Assembly (NCBI RefSeq): GCF_000423945.1
Contig: NZ_KE384117.1
Location: forward strand, 71,932-135,931
Length of the DNA: 64,000 nucleotides
Direction: 5' to 3'
Origin: Butyrivibrio sp. XPD2002
GTDB lineage: Bacteria > Bacillota > Clostridia > Lachnospirales > Lachnospiraceae
The translations under genes were made by a program, and so were the position numbers. Shown here in pieces: positions 35,352 to 43,800 of the stretch. How positions within the stretch are numbered: the first letter of the stretch is position 1; every line of letters begins with the position of its first letter. Under the pieces are notes generated by a model that was not told where the DNA came from, ran no database searches, and saw only the letters and a program-made list of their open reading frames with translations.

Positions 35352-35813
35352 TTGAAAAAAGTTTTGATGGTAGCGTCTTCCGGGGGACATATGGAAGAGC
35401 TCACGAGATTAAAGAAAGTCATTTCTAAGTATGATTGCTGCTGGGTAACTGAAAAGAATGATTTTCAGACCTATGGTAAGGAACATGAAGTTAATTACTA
35501 TGTAATGCAGATTAACAGACGAGAACTTTTATTTCCGATAAAACTCTTGATTCTGTTTGTAAAGGCCTTTATTATCATTTTAAAAGAAAAGCCTGACTGT
35601 GTTATTTCTACCGGAGCACTTATATCTTATCCTTTTTGCAGGATAGCCAAGTGGATGGGCAAGAAAGTAATATTTATTGAGTCATTCGCAAGAGTAAATG
35701 AGTTATCGCTTACCGGCAGATTATTATACAATCATGTAAACCGATTTATAGTTCAGTGGCCAGAGCTGTCAAGGGAATATGACAAGGCAGTAGTCGGAGG
35801 CGGTATATTTTGA
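35352..35813 (+). CDS. Alg14/EpsE-like glycosyltransferase subunit (PssD type)
   Basis: TTG 35352 is chosen because GGGAGG lies at 35341-35346; an ATG at 35331 is in frame but precedes that site. MVASSGGHMEEL is the Alg14 glycine motif, and CVISTGALISYPFCRIAK and VVGGGIF are conserved. Alg14-type subunits anchor an Alg13-type partner to the membrane and bind the acceptor; together they add the second sugar to the lipid-linked unit. The partner gene (35810) overlaps by 4 bp but is frameshifted. Confidence 0.82.
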   Translation: MKKVLMVASSGGHMEELTRLKKVISKYDCCWVTEKNDFQTYGKEHEVNYYVMQINRRELLFPIKLLILFVKAFIIILKEKPDCVISTGALISYPFCRIAKWMGKKVIFIESFARVNELSLTGRLLYNHVNRFIVQWPELSREYDKAVVGGGIF

Positions 35814-36393
35814 TTTTTGTTTCGGTTGGTACGCAGAAATTTCAAATGGACAGACTTATGAAACAGGTTGAGATTCTTGCTGCCAAAATGCTGGATAAGA
35901 AGTTTGTTGTTCAATATGGTAATTCAACTTTTGTCCCAAAGAATTGTGAATGCCATCAATTCATGGACAGGGAACTTTTTCCAAATGTATTGATGAGAGT
36001 GAGCTGCTTATCTTACATGGTGGGGTTGGAACTATAATGCAAGGGCTTAAGCACAATAAGCCGATTATTGTTGTTCCAAGGTTAAAGGAATTTCACGAAC
36101 ATGTTGATGATCATCAGATGGAGGCAGCATGGGCACTTAAGCATTTCAGATGTGTGCTTATCTGTATGAATGTCGAATATCTGGAATACATGATTGGTCA
36201 TGCCAGTGATTATCACTTTCAAAAGTTTATTGAGCCTCAGCATAAGGTAGAGGAGCTTGTAATGGAATGTATTGAAGAAGATACAGTTCCGGTAAAGCAC
36301 ACATGGCCATTGCCAAAGAGAATTAGGAATTTCTTTTCACTTGGTCCTAAGAACTTAAGTGATAAGGAAATTGATAATCATAAAGGAATTTAA
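35810..36393 (+). pseudogene. Alg13/EpsF-like glycosyltransferase subunit, frameshifted
   Basis: The first frame, from TTG 35810, gives MIFVSVGTQKF to ECHQFMDRELF. The second frame, read from about 35980, continues KCIDESELLILHGGVGTIMQG and HDHQ-like residues to 36393. Joining the two near the T-run at 35976-35980 restores a normal protein of about 195 aa with the catalytic HGGVGT loop. So a single-base lesion separates donor-binding and N-terminal parts. It could be a recent inactivation, a sequencing error in the short T-run, or programmed slippage; the last is least likely since the run is only five T. Its partner EpsE-like gene is intact. Confidence 0.75.
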
Positions 36394-36490
36394 CGCAGCG
36401 TCTTTTAAGATAAATGACTATCTTTGTAGTTTTAAGGAATGGTCTGATAGATCTTGAGACGCTGTTGTAGCGTTTAAAAAGAGGAGTATT

Positions 36491-37918
36491 ATGAATCAGA
36501 AACAGAAGGGAATACAGACCTACGGTCTGTGGCTGCTTGATATAGCTTGTATATCGGTTACTTATCAGATAGCTACATGGGTGCGTTTCTCAAATAGGAA
36601 TGACTGGGGAAGTAAGCATCTGCACTATGCTACACTCGTCATTTTTATATTGGTCAGTACTCTCTACAGTTTCTTCAGAGACTGGAATGGGAACTTTATG
36701 CAGAGAGGCTATCGCAAGGAATTCTTTGCAGTAGCTAAGTACATTGCCGTAATGTTTGTGACTTCGCTGACCTTTGCTTTCTTTTTGCAGTGGTCATATA
36801 TTCTGTCCAGAACAGTAATATTTAACTTTGCATGGATGAGCTTTTTGCTAACTTATGCAGTACACATTGCTTATAGAAAGTTTCTGCTTAAGATTTATAA
36901 TAACGGAACCTATGCTTCTCAGGTTGTTATAATTGCGGAGAAACATCAGATGAAGGGCATTATTGAGAATCTTCAGAGTCAGATGTGGAGTATGGATTAC
37001 AACATCGTTGGTGCGGCATATGCTGATGTTAAGGATATCGATGCGGATGCTGAACCTGAGATGATCTGTGGAGTACCTGTTTTTGCAGGATATAAGAACC
37101 TCACAGAGAAAATGGTTACGCTTACTTTTGATGAAGTATTTATATGTGCTCCTAACCTTCCAAGGGATTACATTAAGCCTATGGTCGAGGGCTTTAAGGA
37201 AATGGGTGTAACAACCCACTACAGTCTTGATATTCCTGAGTTTGGCGCATCTGGCAATACCGGTAAGTTCTGTAACCATAATGTAATTACCTACAGTGGT
37301 CCTGATTACAGCTATAAGAAGATGTTCATAAAGCGTGCAATTGATATCTGCGGTGCAATAGTAGGGCTTATTCTGACAGCAATTATTACTGTTTTAGTTG
37401 CACCTGCAATATGGCTTGAGGATCATGGCCCTGTGTTCTTCTCACAGGTCAGAATCGGTAAAAACGGTAGAAGATTTAAAATCTACAAATTCCGTTCCAT
37501 GTATATGGATGCTGAGGAGAGACTTAAGGACCTTCAGGTTAATAACGAGATGAAGGGACTTATGTTCAAGATGGAGAATGATCCCAGAGTTACAAAGGTG
37601 GGTAAATTCATCAGAAAGACAAGTCTTGATGAATTCCCTCAGTTCTGGAACATCCTTAAGGGCGATATGAGCCTTGTGGGAACAAGACCTCCGACGGAGA
37701 AGGAATTTGAACAGTACAATGAGTACTACAGGCGTCGCATCAGCATGACTCCCGGTCTTACAGGTATGTGGCAGGTGAGCGGACGAAGCGATATAGATGA
37801 CTTTGACGAGGTTGTTAAGCTTGATCTTGAAGCTATTGATAACTGGAGCCTTGCTCTTGATTTTAAGATTTTGCTAATGACTATTGGCGCTGTATTTGCA
37901 TCTAAGGGAGCTAAGTAA
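36491..37918 (+). CDS. Initiating sugar-phosphate transferase (WcaJ/CpsE family)
   Basis: 475 aa with four to five N-terminal membrane segments, a CoA-binding-like middle domain (about 145-260) and a bacterial sugar transferase domain (about 275-475). The latter has KRAIDICGAIVGL, FKIYKFRSMYMDAE, KTSLDEFPQFWNIL, LVGTRPPT, and MTPGLTGMWQVSGRS. It attaches the first sugar phosphate, usually glucose or galactose, to undecaprenyl phosphate on the inner face of the membrane and so starts exopolysaccharide synthesis. GAGGAG precedes ATG 36491. It is probably the entry step for the locus at 1-17 kb. Confidence 0.9.
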   Translation: MNQKQKGIQTYGLWLLDIACISVTYQIATWVRFSNRNDWGSKHLHYATLVIFILVSTLYSFFRDWNGNFMQRGYRKEFFAVAKYIAVMFVTSLTFAFFLQWSYILSRTVIFNFAWMSFLLTYAVHIAYRKFLLKIYNNGTYASQVVIIAEKHQMKGIIENLQSQMWSMDYNIVGAAYADVKDIDADAEPEMICGVPVFAGYKNLTEKMVTLTFDEVFICAPNLPRDYIKPMVEGFKEMGVTTHYSLDIPEFGASGNTGKFCNHNVITYSGPDYSYKKMFIKRAIDICGAIVGLILTAIITVLVAPAIWLEDHGPVFFSQVRIGKNGRRFKIYKFRSMYMDAEERLKDLQVNNEMKGLMFKMENDPRVTKVGKFIRKTSLDEFPQFWNILKGDMSLVGTRPPTEKEFEQYNEYYRRRISMTPGLTGMWQVSGRSDIDDFDEVVKLDLEAIDNWSLALDFKILLMTIGAVFASKGAK

Positions 37919-37937
37919 CAGTTACCGGGGATTACCA

Positions 37938-38633
37938 ATGAAAGATGATATACAGATAGTAAAAAGGCATGAGCATAAGTATTACATCAATTATGCAGAA
38001 TACTATTATCTGAAGCAGTTATTGCAAACGATAATGGAACCTGATTTATATGCCAAAGAAAATGGGGAATACTACATAAGAAGTCTATATTTTGATTCTG
38101 TCGATAATACTGACTATTACACAAAATTGGCTGGTATTGAGAATAGAAAAAAAGTTAGATTACGAATTTATGATTTAGATACCGATAAGGTGAAGCTGGA
38201 AGTCAAAAATCGATTTAATACATCTATGAGTAAGGAATCTCTGACAATCAGTAGAGATGAAGCGTTAAAAATGATCGGCACAGATGCGTCTTTTTTAGAT
38301 AAATATAGTGAAAAGCCTGCTATAAGAGTAAAAAACTATATGATTAATCATCTTTATTCGCCAAAAGTTATAGTAGATTATGAAAGGGAGGCTTTTGTCG
38401 ATAACGGACTTGGCGTAAGAGTGACCTTTGATAAAAACATTCGCTGTGCATATTCTGACAATATGTTTGATAAAACACTTGGGCTCATTCCTGTTTTCAG
38501 AGATCCGGTTATGATTCTGGAAATCAAATTTAATAGGGTGTTACCTGATTATATTAGGGATGTTATATGTACAGGGAGAGCTCTTAATTCTTCAATAAGC
38601 AAATATTGTATGGCAAGAGGACTTGTTGGCTGA
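37938..38633 (+). CDS. VTC-domain protein (polyphosphate polymerase-like)
   Basis: Start at ATG 37938 with GGGG upstream. The 231 aa follow the VTC/CYTH tunnel fold: RHEHKYYINYAEYY, YIRSLYFDSVDN, KVRLRIYD, KLEVKNR, KPAIRVKNY, VIVDYEREAFV and MILEIKFNR, alternating basic and acidic strand residues. Yeast VTC4 makes polyphosphate from ATP; bacterial relatives are linked with DUF4956 and CotH proteins, as here (38653 and 40352). Substrate in bacteria is not settled to my knowledge. Confidence 0.85.
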   Translation: MKDDIQIVKRHEHKYYINYAEYYYLKQLLQTIMEPDLYAKENGEYYIRSLYFDSVDNTDYYTKLAGIENRKKVRLRIYDLDTDKVKLEVKNRFNTSMSKESLTISRDEALKMIGTDASFLDKYSEKPAIRVKNYMINHLYSPKVIVDYEREAFVDNGLGVRVTFDKNIRCAYSDNMFDKTLGLIPVFRDPVMILEIKFNRVLPDYIRDVICTGRALNSSISKYCMARGLVG

Positions 38634-38652
38634 GAAAGAGACAAAATAATTT

Positions 38653-39324
38653 ATGAATAAGAGAGAACTTTTATATTATCTGCTTGAGAATAATACAAAT
38701 ATTTCGATAGAAGAGATTGTCATTGGACTATGTATATCTGTATTTTTGGCTTTTTTTATTCACTTTGTGTATAGAAAAACATATACAGGTGTTTTGTATA
38801 GCAAAAATTTCAATGTTACATTATTACTTGTTACAGTTATAACAACGATGGTAATGATGATTATTGGTAGTAATCTGGCACTGTCACTTGGTATGGTCGG
38901 TGCGCTTTCAATTATCAGATTCAGGACTGCAGTAAAGGACGCAAAGGACAGTGCTTTCATTTTCTGGTCAATAGCTGTTGGTATCGCTTGCGGTTCTGGG
39001 ATATATTCTATTGCTTTCCTGGGGAGTATTATAATTGCAATCATACTGTTTTTTATGAGCAAGGGAGTTATGGATGATACAACCTACCTTGTGATAATAC
39101 ATGCTTTGGCGCAAGCGGATGAAGAAAAGATTTCTGATATTGTGGAAAAGCATTGTGCCAAAGTGAATCTAAAAATGAAAAATACAAATACTTCTGCTGT
39201 TGACTTAACATATGAAGTATCCTTTAAAAAGGGAAAAGAAAAAAATATTACAAATGATATTATGGCTATTGGTGGAATAAATGCTATAAATATTGTTACT
39301 TATAATGGAGAAGTAGCAGGCTGA
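38653..39324 (+). CDS. DUF4956 family membrane protein
   Basis: 223 aa. Three to four membrane segments in residues about 20-135, with GSNLALSLGMVGALSIIRFRTAVKD, of which LGMVGALSIIRFRT is the conserved core of the family. A soluble C-terminal domain (about 140-223) is cytoplasmic. It follows the VTC gene by 19 bp; the pair is a known conserved neighbourhood with CotH kinases. Function unknown. Confidence 0.85.
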   Translation: MNKRELLYYLLENNTNISIEEIVIGLCISVFLAFFIHFVYRKTYTGVLYSKNFNVTLLLVTVITTMVMMIIGSNLALSLGMVGALSIIRFRTAVKDAKDSAFIFWSIAVGIACGSGIYSIAFLGSIIIAIILFFMSKGVMDDTTYLVIIHALAQADEEKISDIVEKHCAKVNLKMKNTNTSAVDLTYEVSFKKGKEKNITNDIMAIGGINAINIVTYNGEVAG

Positions 39325-39350
39325 TTAGTCATTGAAACTGAGGGGATTTG

Positions 39351-40355
39351 GTGAAGGATAATCTAATTTCGGTAATACTTACCGTTTATAACAGAGAAAA
39401 ATGCTTAAGTCGATGCATTGATAGTGTACTATCACAAAAAGATGTAAACCTTGAACTTATCATAATTGATGATGGAAGTAGTGATAGTTCTCCGCAAATA
39501 TGTGACAGATATGCAGCGACGAATGAAAATGTCAGAGTTATTCATAAAAAGAATGAAGGAATCAGTATAGCAAGAAATATGGGGCTTGATAATGCAAAAG
39601 GGGACTATATTTTTTTTATAGATGATGATGACTTTCTTCCCGAAGATGCACTTTATACCTTGTTGTCTTTGGCACAAAAACATGACACTGACTTGGTAAT
39701 AGGGAATTATGCGGAATATAATGATGATATCAGTTTAAAACGAAACATAGAAATTCCTGAGAAATATAGTAATAAAATGATCTCTAATCGTGAAGCATGT
39801 GAATTTCTTCAACTGATTTATGAAACATATATTATTATCGTTAATTGGGCAAAATTATATAAAAAGAATGTATGGGATGGAATAAGATTTCCGGATGAAG
39901 TTATAAAAAGTGAAGATCAATTTGTTTTTCCTAAAATAATGGAACGATGTGAGAAAATTTATGTGACTGATAAGGTGGTTTACAATCAGGTAATGTCAGA
40001 GCATAGTATTACAAGGAGCAGTTATGATAGGCGATTTCTTTATCATCCTGAAGGGAATGCTGAGATTTTAAAATATTTACTGCAAAAAAAGTACTATGAT
40101 TTGGCTCTGTTCAATTTTAGGGATGGAGCAAACAAATTGATGCGCTGCAATGATGTATTGGCTGATGAAGAGTGTGTGAATGAGATTCAAAGGTTGTATA
40201 TGATATATCATGACTTTGCAGTATATTTATTACCGTATGCAAAAAATCAAGATAAGTTCAGATTACAATTATTTATAATGAGTTTTGATTTTTATGCATC
40301 AGCTAGAAACATAAAGAAAAAATTGAAGTTTAAAAAGAATCGGGAGAGCAATTGA
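39351..40355 (+). CDS. Glycosyltransferase family 2 (within VTC-CotH module)
   Basis: GTG 39351 is favoured by GAGGGG about 6 bases upstream; TTG 39348 is directly before it. GT2 motifs SVILTVYNREKCLSRC, IDDGSSDSSP and IDDDDFLP (four acidic residues at the metal site), then VNWAKLYKK and EDQFVF. It lies between DUF4956 and CotH and overlaps the CotH start by 4 bp, so it belongs to that operon. Substrate unknown. Confidence 0.85.
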   Translation: MKDNLISVILTVYNREKCLSRCIDSVLSQKDVNLELIIIDDGSSDSSPQICDRYAATNENVRVIHKKNEGISIARNMGLDNAKGDYIFFIDDDDFLPEDALYTLLSLAQKHDTDLVIGNYAEYNDDISLKRNIEIPEKYSNKMISNREACEFLQLIYETYIIIVNWAKLYKKNVWDGIRFPDEVIKSEDQFVFPKIMERCEKIYVTDKVVYNQVMSEHSITRSSYDRRFLYHPEGNAEILKYLLQKKYYDLALFNFRDGANKLMRCNDVLADEECVNEIQRLYMIYHDFAVYLLPYAKNQDKFRLQLFIMSFDFYASARNIKKKLKFKKNRESN

Positions 40356-42637
40356 AACACCATTTTTTTTATAAAATATTAGCAGTATCATTTATGATAC
40401 TGTTAATCTTTTTTTTGATTTTATGTATTGAAACGGAATATAAGAACGTAAAAAAATATGATGGAAATGATACGGAAGATACTCTGCTCATTAATGAAAT
40501 AATGTATACCAATTTGGGGTTACAAAAGGATGCAGATGGCGATAGTAGTGGATGGATGGAAATATACAACTATGGACAGAAATCCGTAAATCTTTATGGT
40601 AAATGTCTTTACATCGGTGAAGATGGAATGACAAAATGGGAATTTCCGAATTATAAACTTGGGGCTGGAGAATATCTTATTGTTTGGACATCTGGGAAAG
40701 ATAAAGTTACATCGAATGGAGAATTGCATTCTAATTTCCTGATAGATGCTAATGATAAAATATCTCTTTATGATGATTGTAATAATTTAATTGATGAATG
40801 GGATACTGACTTTAATGTACCGATTGGGTTATCTGTTGGGCGACTTGCAAGAGACCCGCAGAAATTGGCGGTTTTTTCGAAGAGTTCACCAGGAGCTGCT
40901 AACAGGGCAAGAACAATCTACTCTATTTCTAAAATGGATGCTTCTCTGGAAGCTCCATCTTTTTCGCATGAATCAGGCATATATAATGATAAATTTGAAC
41001 TAAGTCTTTATGCAGATGACTATGATTCAGTAATACTCTATACGTTAGACGGATCAGAACCTACTGAAAATTCATATATATATAAGGCTCCTATTGTTAT
41101 CAAAGAAAGAAGTGATGAGCCTAATAAGTTGAGCGATGTCATTACTACAAATGACTATATAATGAAGTATAAGTGGGAAAACACATATAATTATAAATGC
41201 ACCGTTGTAAGAGCCAGGACGATGAAAAATGGCGCACTATCTGATGAAATTGTAACCAAATCTTATTTTATTTCACCACAAACAACTTTTAATATAGTCT
41301 CACTTTCAGTAAATCAGGAGGATATGTTTGGCGATAAGTATGGAATATATGTTCCGGGAAATACTTATCAGTTATGGAAAAAGTATAATAAAGGTGTAAC
41401 CAGTGACTTTTCTTCTCCCGCAAATTATTATGGCAATAAGAAAATAAAGGGACATGTTCAAATATTTGATAAAGACGGTGATATCTGCGCTGACGATGAT
41501 GTAAAGGTTAAAGTAACAGGTGCAGCTTCGAGAAGTAATGCTGCAAAAAGTCTTAAGCTTATATCCGATGAAGATGGATTTGAGGGAGATATTTTTGAGG
41601 TATTGCCTATTTCTGATTTTTATAAAGGTGCAGATAAATGCGACGCTGTTACTTTAAGGGCAAGCGGTTCTGATTTTAATAAAACTATGTTTTGCGATTC
41701 TCTTGCTATATCAATTATTGCTGGAGAGATGAATGCGTCGTTTTTGGCTTCTCAACCCTCTGTACTTTTTATCAATGGAGAATATTGGGGGATACATAAT
41801 ATCAGAGAAGTTTGTGATGCGAATTATTTTTACAGGCATTATGGGATAATAAGTGAAAATTTAAAGCTGATAGAGCTAAACAATGGTGCTGTTGGTGAGA
41901 AACGAGTAGAAGCAGGAACAGAAGAGGATATCAATGAATACTATGATCTGGTTGATTATGTTATAAAAAATGATCTGGCAGATGAAGATTGTTATAAATA
42001 TGTCAGCTCTAAGGTAGATATTGATAATCTGATAGATTATTGCATTTGTCAGATATATTTTGGTAATTATGATTGGCCGGGGAATAATTATCGTATTTGG
42101 AGAGCGGATCAATCTGACTCGGAATATGGTGATAATAAGTGGAGATTTGTATTATACGACTTAGATAGAGCTTTTTCGTATACAGACTTTAATTCTATTG
42201 AATATGTTTTTAACGAGAACTATGGTGAAGAGATTTTAAATGGTATCTCACATTATCACGATGAAAATCGTGAATTATTCTACAGCCTTATAAAAAACAA
42301 AAGCTTCGAAGAGAAATTCTTTAACAGACTCGAAGCGTGTCTTGATACAACGTTTTCCTCTGAAAATGTCGTATCACAGATTGAAACCATGAGGGCGTTA
42401 TATGCACCTGAAATGGAAGCACATTTTTCCAGATGGCATATTACTGATGGATGGTTAACAAAATTACGTAATATGATAAAATATAACTATTCTTACAATG
42501 ACACATACACTTATGAAAACTGGGAAAAAAATGTTGAAGATATGAAGGCCTTTGCCAGGAAAAGGCCTGAGATGCTTAAGGAATATATAAAGCAGTACAG
42601 AGAACAACATGGGAAGAAAAAAGAGACCGACAATTGA
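40352..42637 (+). CDS. CotH-kinase family surface protein with lamin-tail domain
   Basis: 761 aa, TTG start with GGGAG upstream. Membrane anchor at residues 7-27. A lamin-tail-like domain follows (about 45-170: LLINEIMYTN, SSGWMEIYNYG, LGAGEYLIVWTSG), then a chitobiase C-terminal-like beta domain (about 195-310: VILYTLDGSEPT). The CotH domain is at about 320-720, with LRASGSDFNKT, SVLFINGEYWGIHNIREV, and WRFVLYDLDRAF with the metal-binding Asp pair. CotH of spore formers phosphorylates coat proteins. The LTD-CotH form is secreted and widespread; its target is unknown. It ends the VTC module. Confidence 0.87.
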   Translation: MKHHFFYKILAVSFMILLIFFLILCIETEYKNVKKYDGNDTEDTLLINEIMYTNLGLQKDADGDSSGWMEIYNYGQKSVNLYGKCLYIGEDGMTKWEFPNYKLGAGEYLIVWTSGKDKVTSNGELHSNFLIDANDKISLYDDCNNLIDEWDTDFNVPIGLSVGRLARDPQKLAVFSKSSPGAANRARTIYSISKMDASLEAPSFSHESGIYNDKFELSLYADDYDSVILYTLDGSEPTENSYIYKAPIVIKERSDEPNKLSDVITTNDYIMKYKWENTYNYKCTVVRARTMKNGALSDEIVTKSYFISPQTTFNIVSLSVNQEDMFGDKYGIYVPGNTYQLWKKYNKGVTSDFSSPANYYGNKKIKGHVQIFDKDGDICADDDVKVKVTGAASRSNAAKSLKLISDEDGFEGDIFEVLPISDFYKGADKCDAVTLRASGSDFNKTMFCDSLAISIIAGEMNASFLASQPSVLFINGEYWGIHNIREVCDANYFYRHYGIISENLKLIELNNGAVGEKRVEAGTEEDINEYYDLVDYVIKNDLADEDCYKYVSSKVDIDNLIDYCICQIYFGNYDWPGNNYRIWRADQSDSEYGDNKWRFVLYDLDRAFSYTDFNSIEYVFNENYGEEILNGISHYHDENRELFYSLIKNKSFEEKFFNRLEACLDTTFSSENVVSQIETMRALYAPEMEAHFSRWHITDGWLTKLRNMIKYNYSYNDTYTYENWEKNVEDMKAFARKRPEMLKEYIKQYREQHGKKKETDN

Positions 42638-43550
42638 ATTTAGATTTTATGAGATTCCTCAGGGACAGAGCTGTCTGGCTCTTCTTGGTGAGAAATGGAT
42701 CAGAATATATGGGGAAGGGGAGAATGCCCTGCACTTCCATAATCTTTTTGAGGTTGGATATTGCAGATATGGCAATGGCGAAATAGTTCTGGATGAGAGA
42801 AACTGCCAGTATGTGACAAATATGTTCTCGCTTATCCCACCTAATTATCCTCACACCACTACAAGTAAGGAAGAGAATTTCTGGGAGTATTTCTTTTTTG
42901 ATCCGGAAATAGTAGTTCAGCAGATTTATCCTGACAACACTCCAAAGCAGCGTGAAGCCATCCAGATTATAAATAAAAGGGCGGATCTTCTGTATGCTGA
43001 TGAGGATCAGGAGATGGCTGAATTAATAAAGCGTATCATGGAGGAAATGAGGGATAAGAGGTCTTATTACAAAGAGACTACGCAGAATCTGATAAAGGCC
43101 CTGGTGTTCCTTATGATGAGAAAACATAAGCCCATGGACGCAGAAAAGCCTGTTATAACCGAGATGGAGAGTAGTGGCGACATGATGACCATTAAGCCTG
43201 CCATTGAGTACATCGAGGAGAAATACGCCGATGAGATAAGGGCTCTTGATCTTGCCAATGCCTGCAATATGAGTGAAACACACTTTAGACGTACGTTCGC
43301 TGAGATAATCAATATGGCTCCCATGGATTACCTCAATCTGGTCAGGGTTCAGAAGGCCTGCGACACTATGAAGAAGACAGATCATTCTATGGAAATCGTT
43401 GCGGTGGAATGTGGTTTCGGCAATGTGTCGACTTTTAATAGGAATTTTAAAAAATACCTGGGTACTTCGCCGTATCAATGGAAGAAAAATAAGGATAATT
43501 ATGCCAATAAGCTCCTTGACTACAATATTCACGCCTTAAAGGGCTGGTAA
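42609..43550 (+). CDS. AraC-family transcriptional regulator
   Basis: 313 aa. N-terminal cupin-like sugar-sensing domain (HFHNLFEVGYCRYGNG, about residues 40-56) and two helix-turn-helix motifs at the C-terminus (ALDLANACNMSETHFRRTFAE and AVECGFGNVSTFNRNFKK regions, ending SPYQWKK). The start overlaps the CotH gene by 29 bp; no better start is seen. It is followed by a strong terminator and then the ABC sugar importer, its probable target. Confidence 0.88.
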   Translation: MGRKKRPTIEFRFYEIPQGQSCLALLGEKWIRIYGEGENALHFHNLFEVGYCRYGNGEIVLDERNCQYVTNMFSLIPPNYPHTTTSKEENFWEYFFFDPEIVVQQIYPDNTPKQREAIQIINKRADLLYADEDQEMAELIKRIMEEMRDKRSYYKETTQNLIKALVFLMMRKHKPMDAEKPVITEMESSGDMMTIKPAIEYIEEKYADEIRALDLANACNMSETHFRRTFAEIINMAPMDYLNLVRVQKACDTMKKTDHSMEIVAVECGFGNVSTFNRNFKKYLGTSPYQWKKNKDNYANKLLDYNIHALKGW

Positions 43551-43620
43551 GGCTTAAATAAGCCAACTTAATCATTTAAGTTTATTAATATTCTGTTCAA
43601 AAATTATTCATAATTGGTCG

Positions 43621-43660
43621 ATAATGCACATTTTAGTCTTTAAAATGTGCATTATTTTTT
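43621..43660 (+). terminator. Rho-independent terminator after AraC regulator
   Basis: A perfect 13 bp stem (AATGCACATTTTA with TAAAATGTGCATT), extendable by two A-T pairs, has a 5-base loop and is followed by T6. Confidence 0.9.
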
Positions 43661-43668
43661 ATGACCAT

Positions 43669-43677
43669 TGGTATAAT
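43669..43677 (+). promoter_or_regulatory. Extended -10 promoter for the ABC sugar importer
   Basis: TGGTATAAT is a consensus extended -10 element with no clear -35, about 125 bp upstream of the lipoprotein gene. The missing -35 fits an activator-dependent promoter, perhaps served by the AraC protein. Confidence 0.5.
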
Positions 43678-43800
43678 ATACATAGATTTGATTCGAAAAG
43701 AGATTATTTCAGTCAAAATGCCTAAAACTCATCTGACATAATCTTAAGAAATGAATCAGGTACGAATAATAATTTATTTTCATTAGGGAGGACATTAATA

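Noticed and set aside
36396-36464. CAGCGTCT/AGACGCTG inverted repeat as a terminator
   Set aside because: The loop exceeds 50 bases and no T-run follows; possible but unsupported.
43023-43532. 169-codon open frame on the minus strand
   Set aside because: Antisense of the AraC gene, no recognisable domain.
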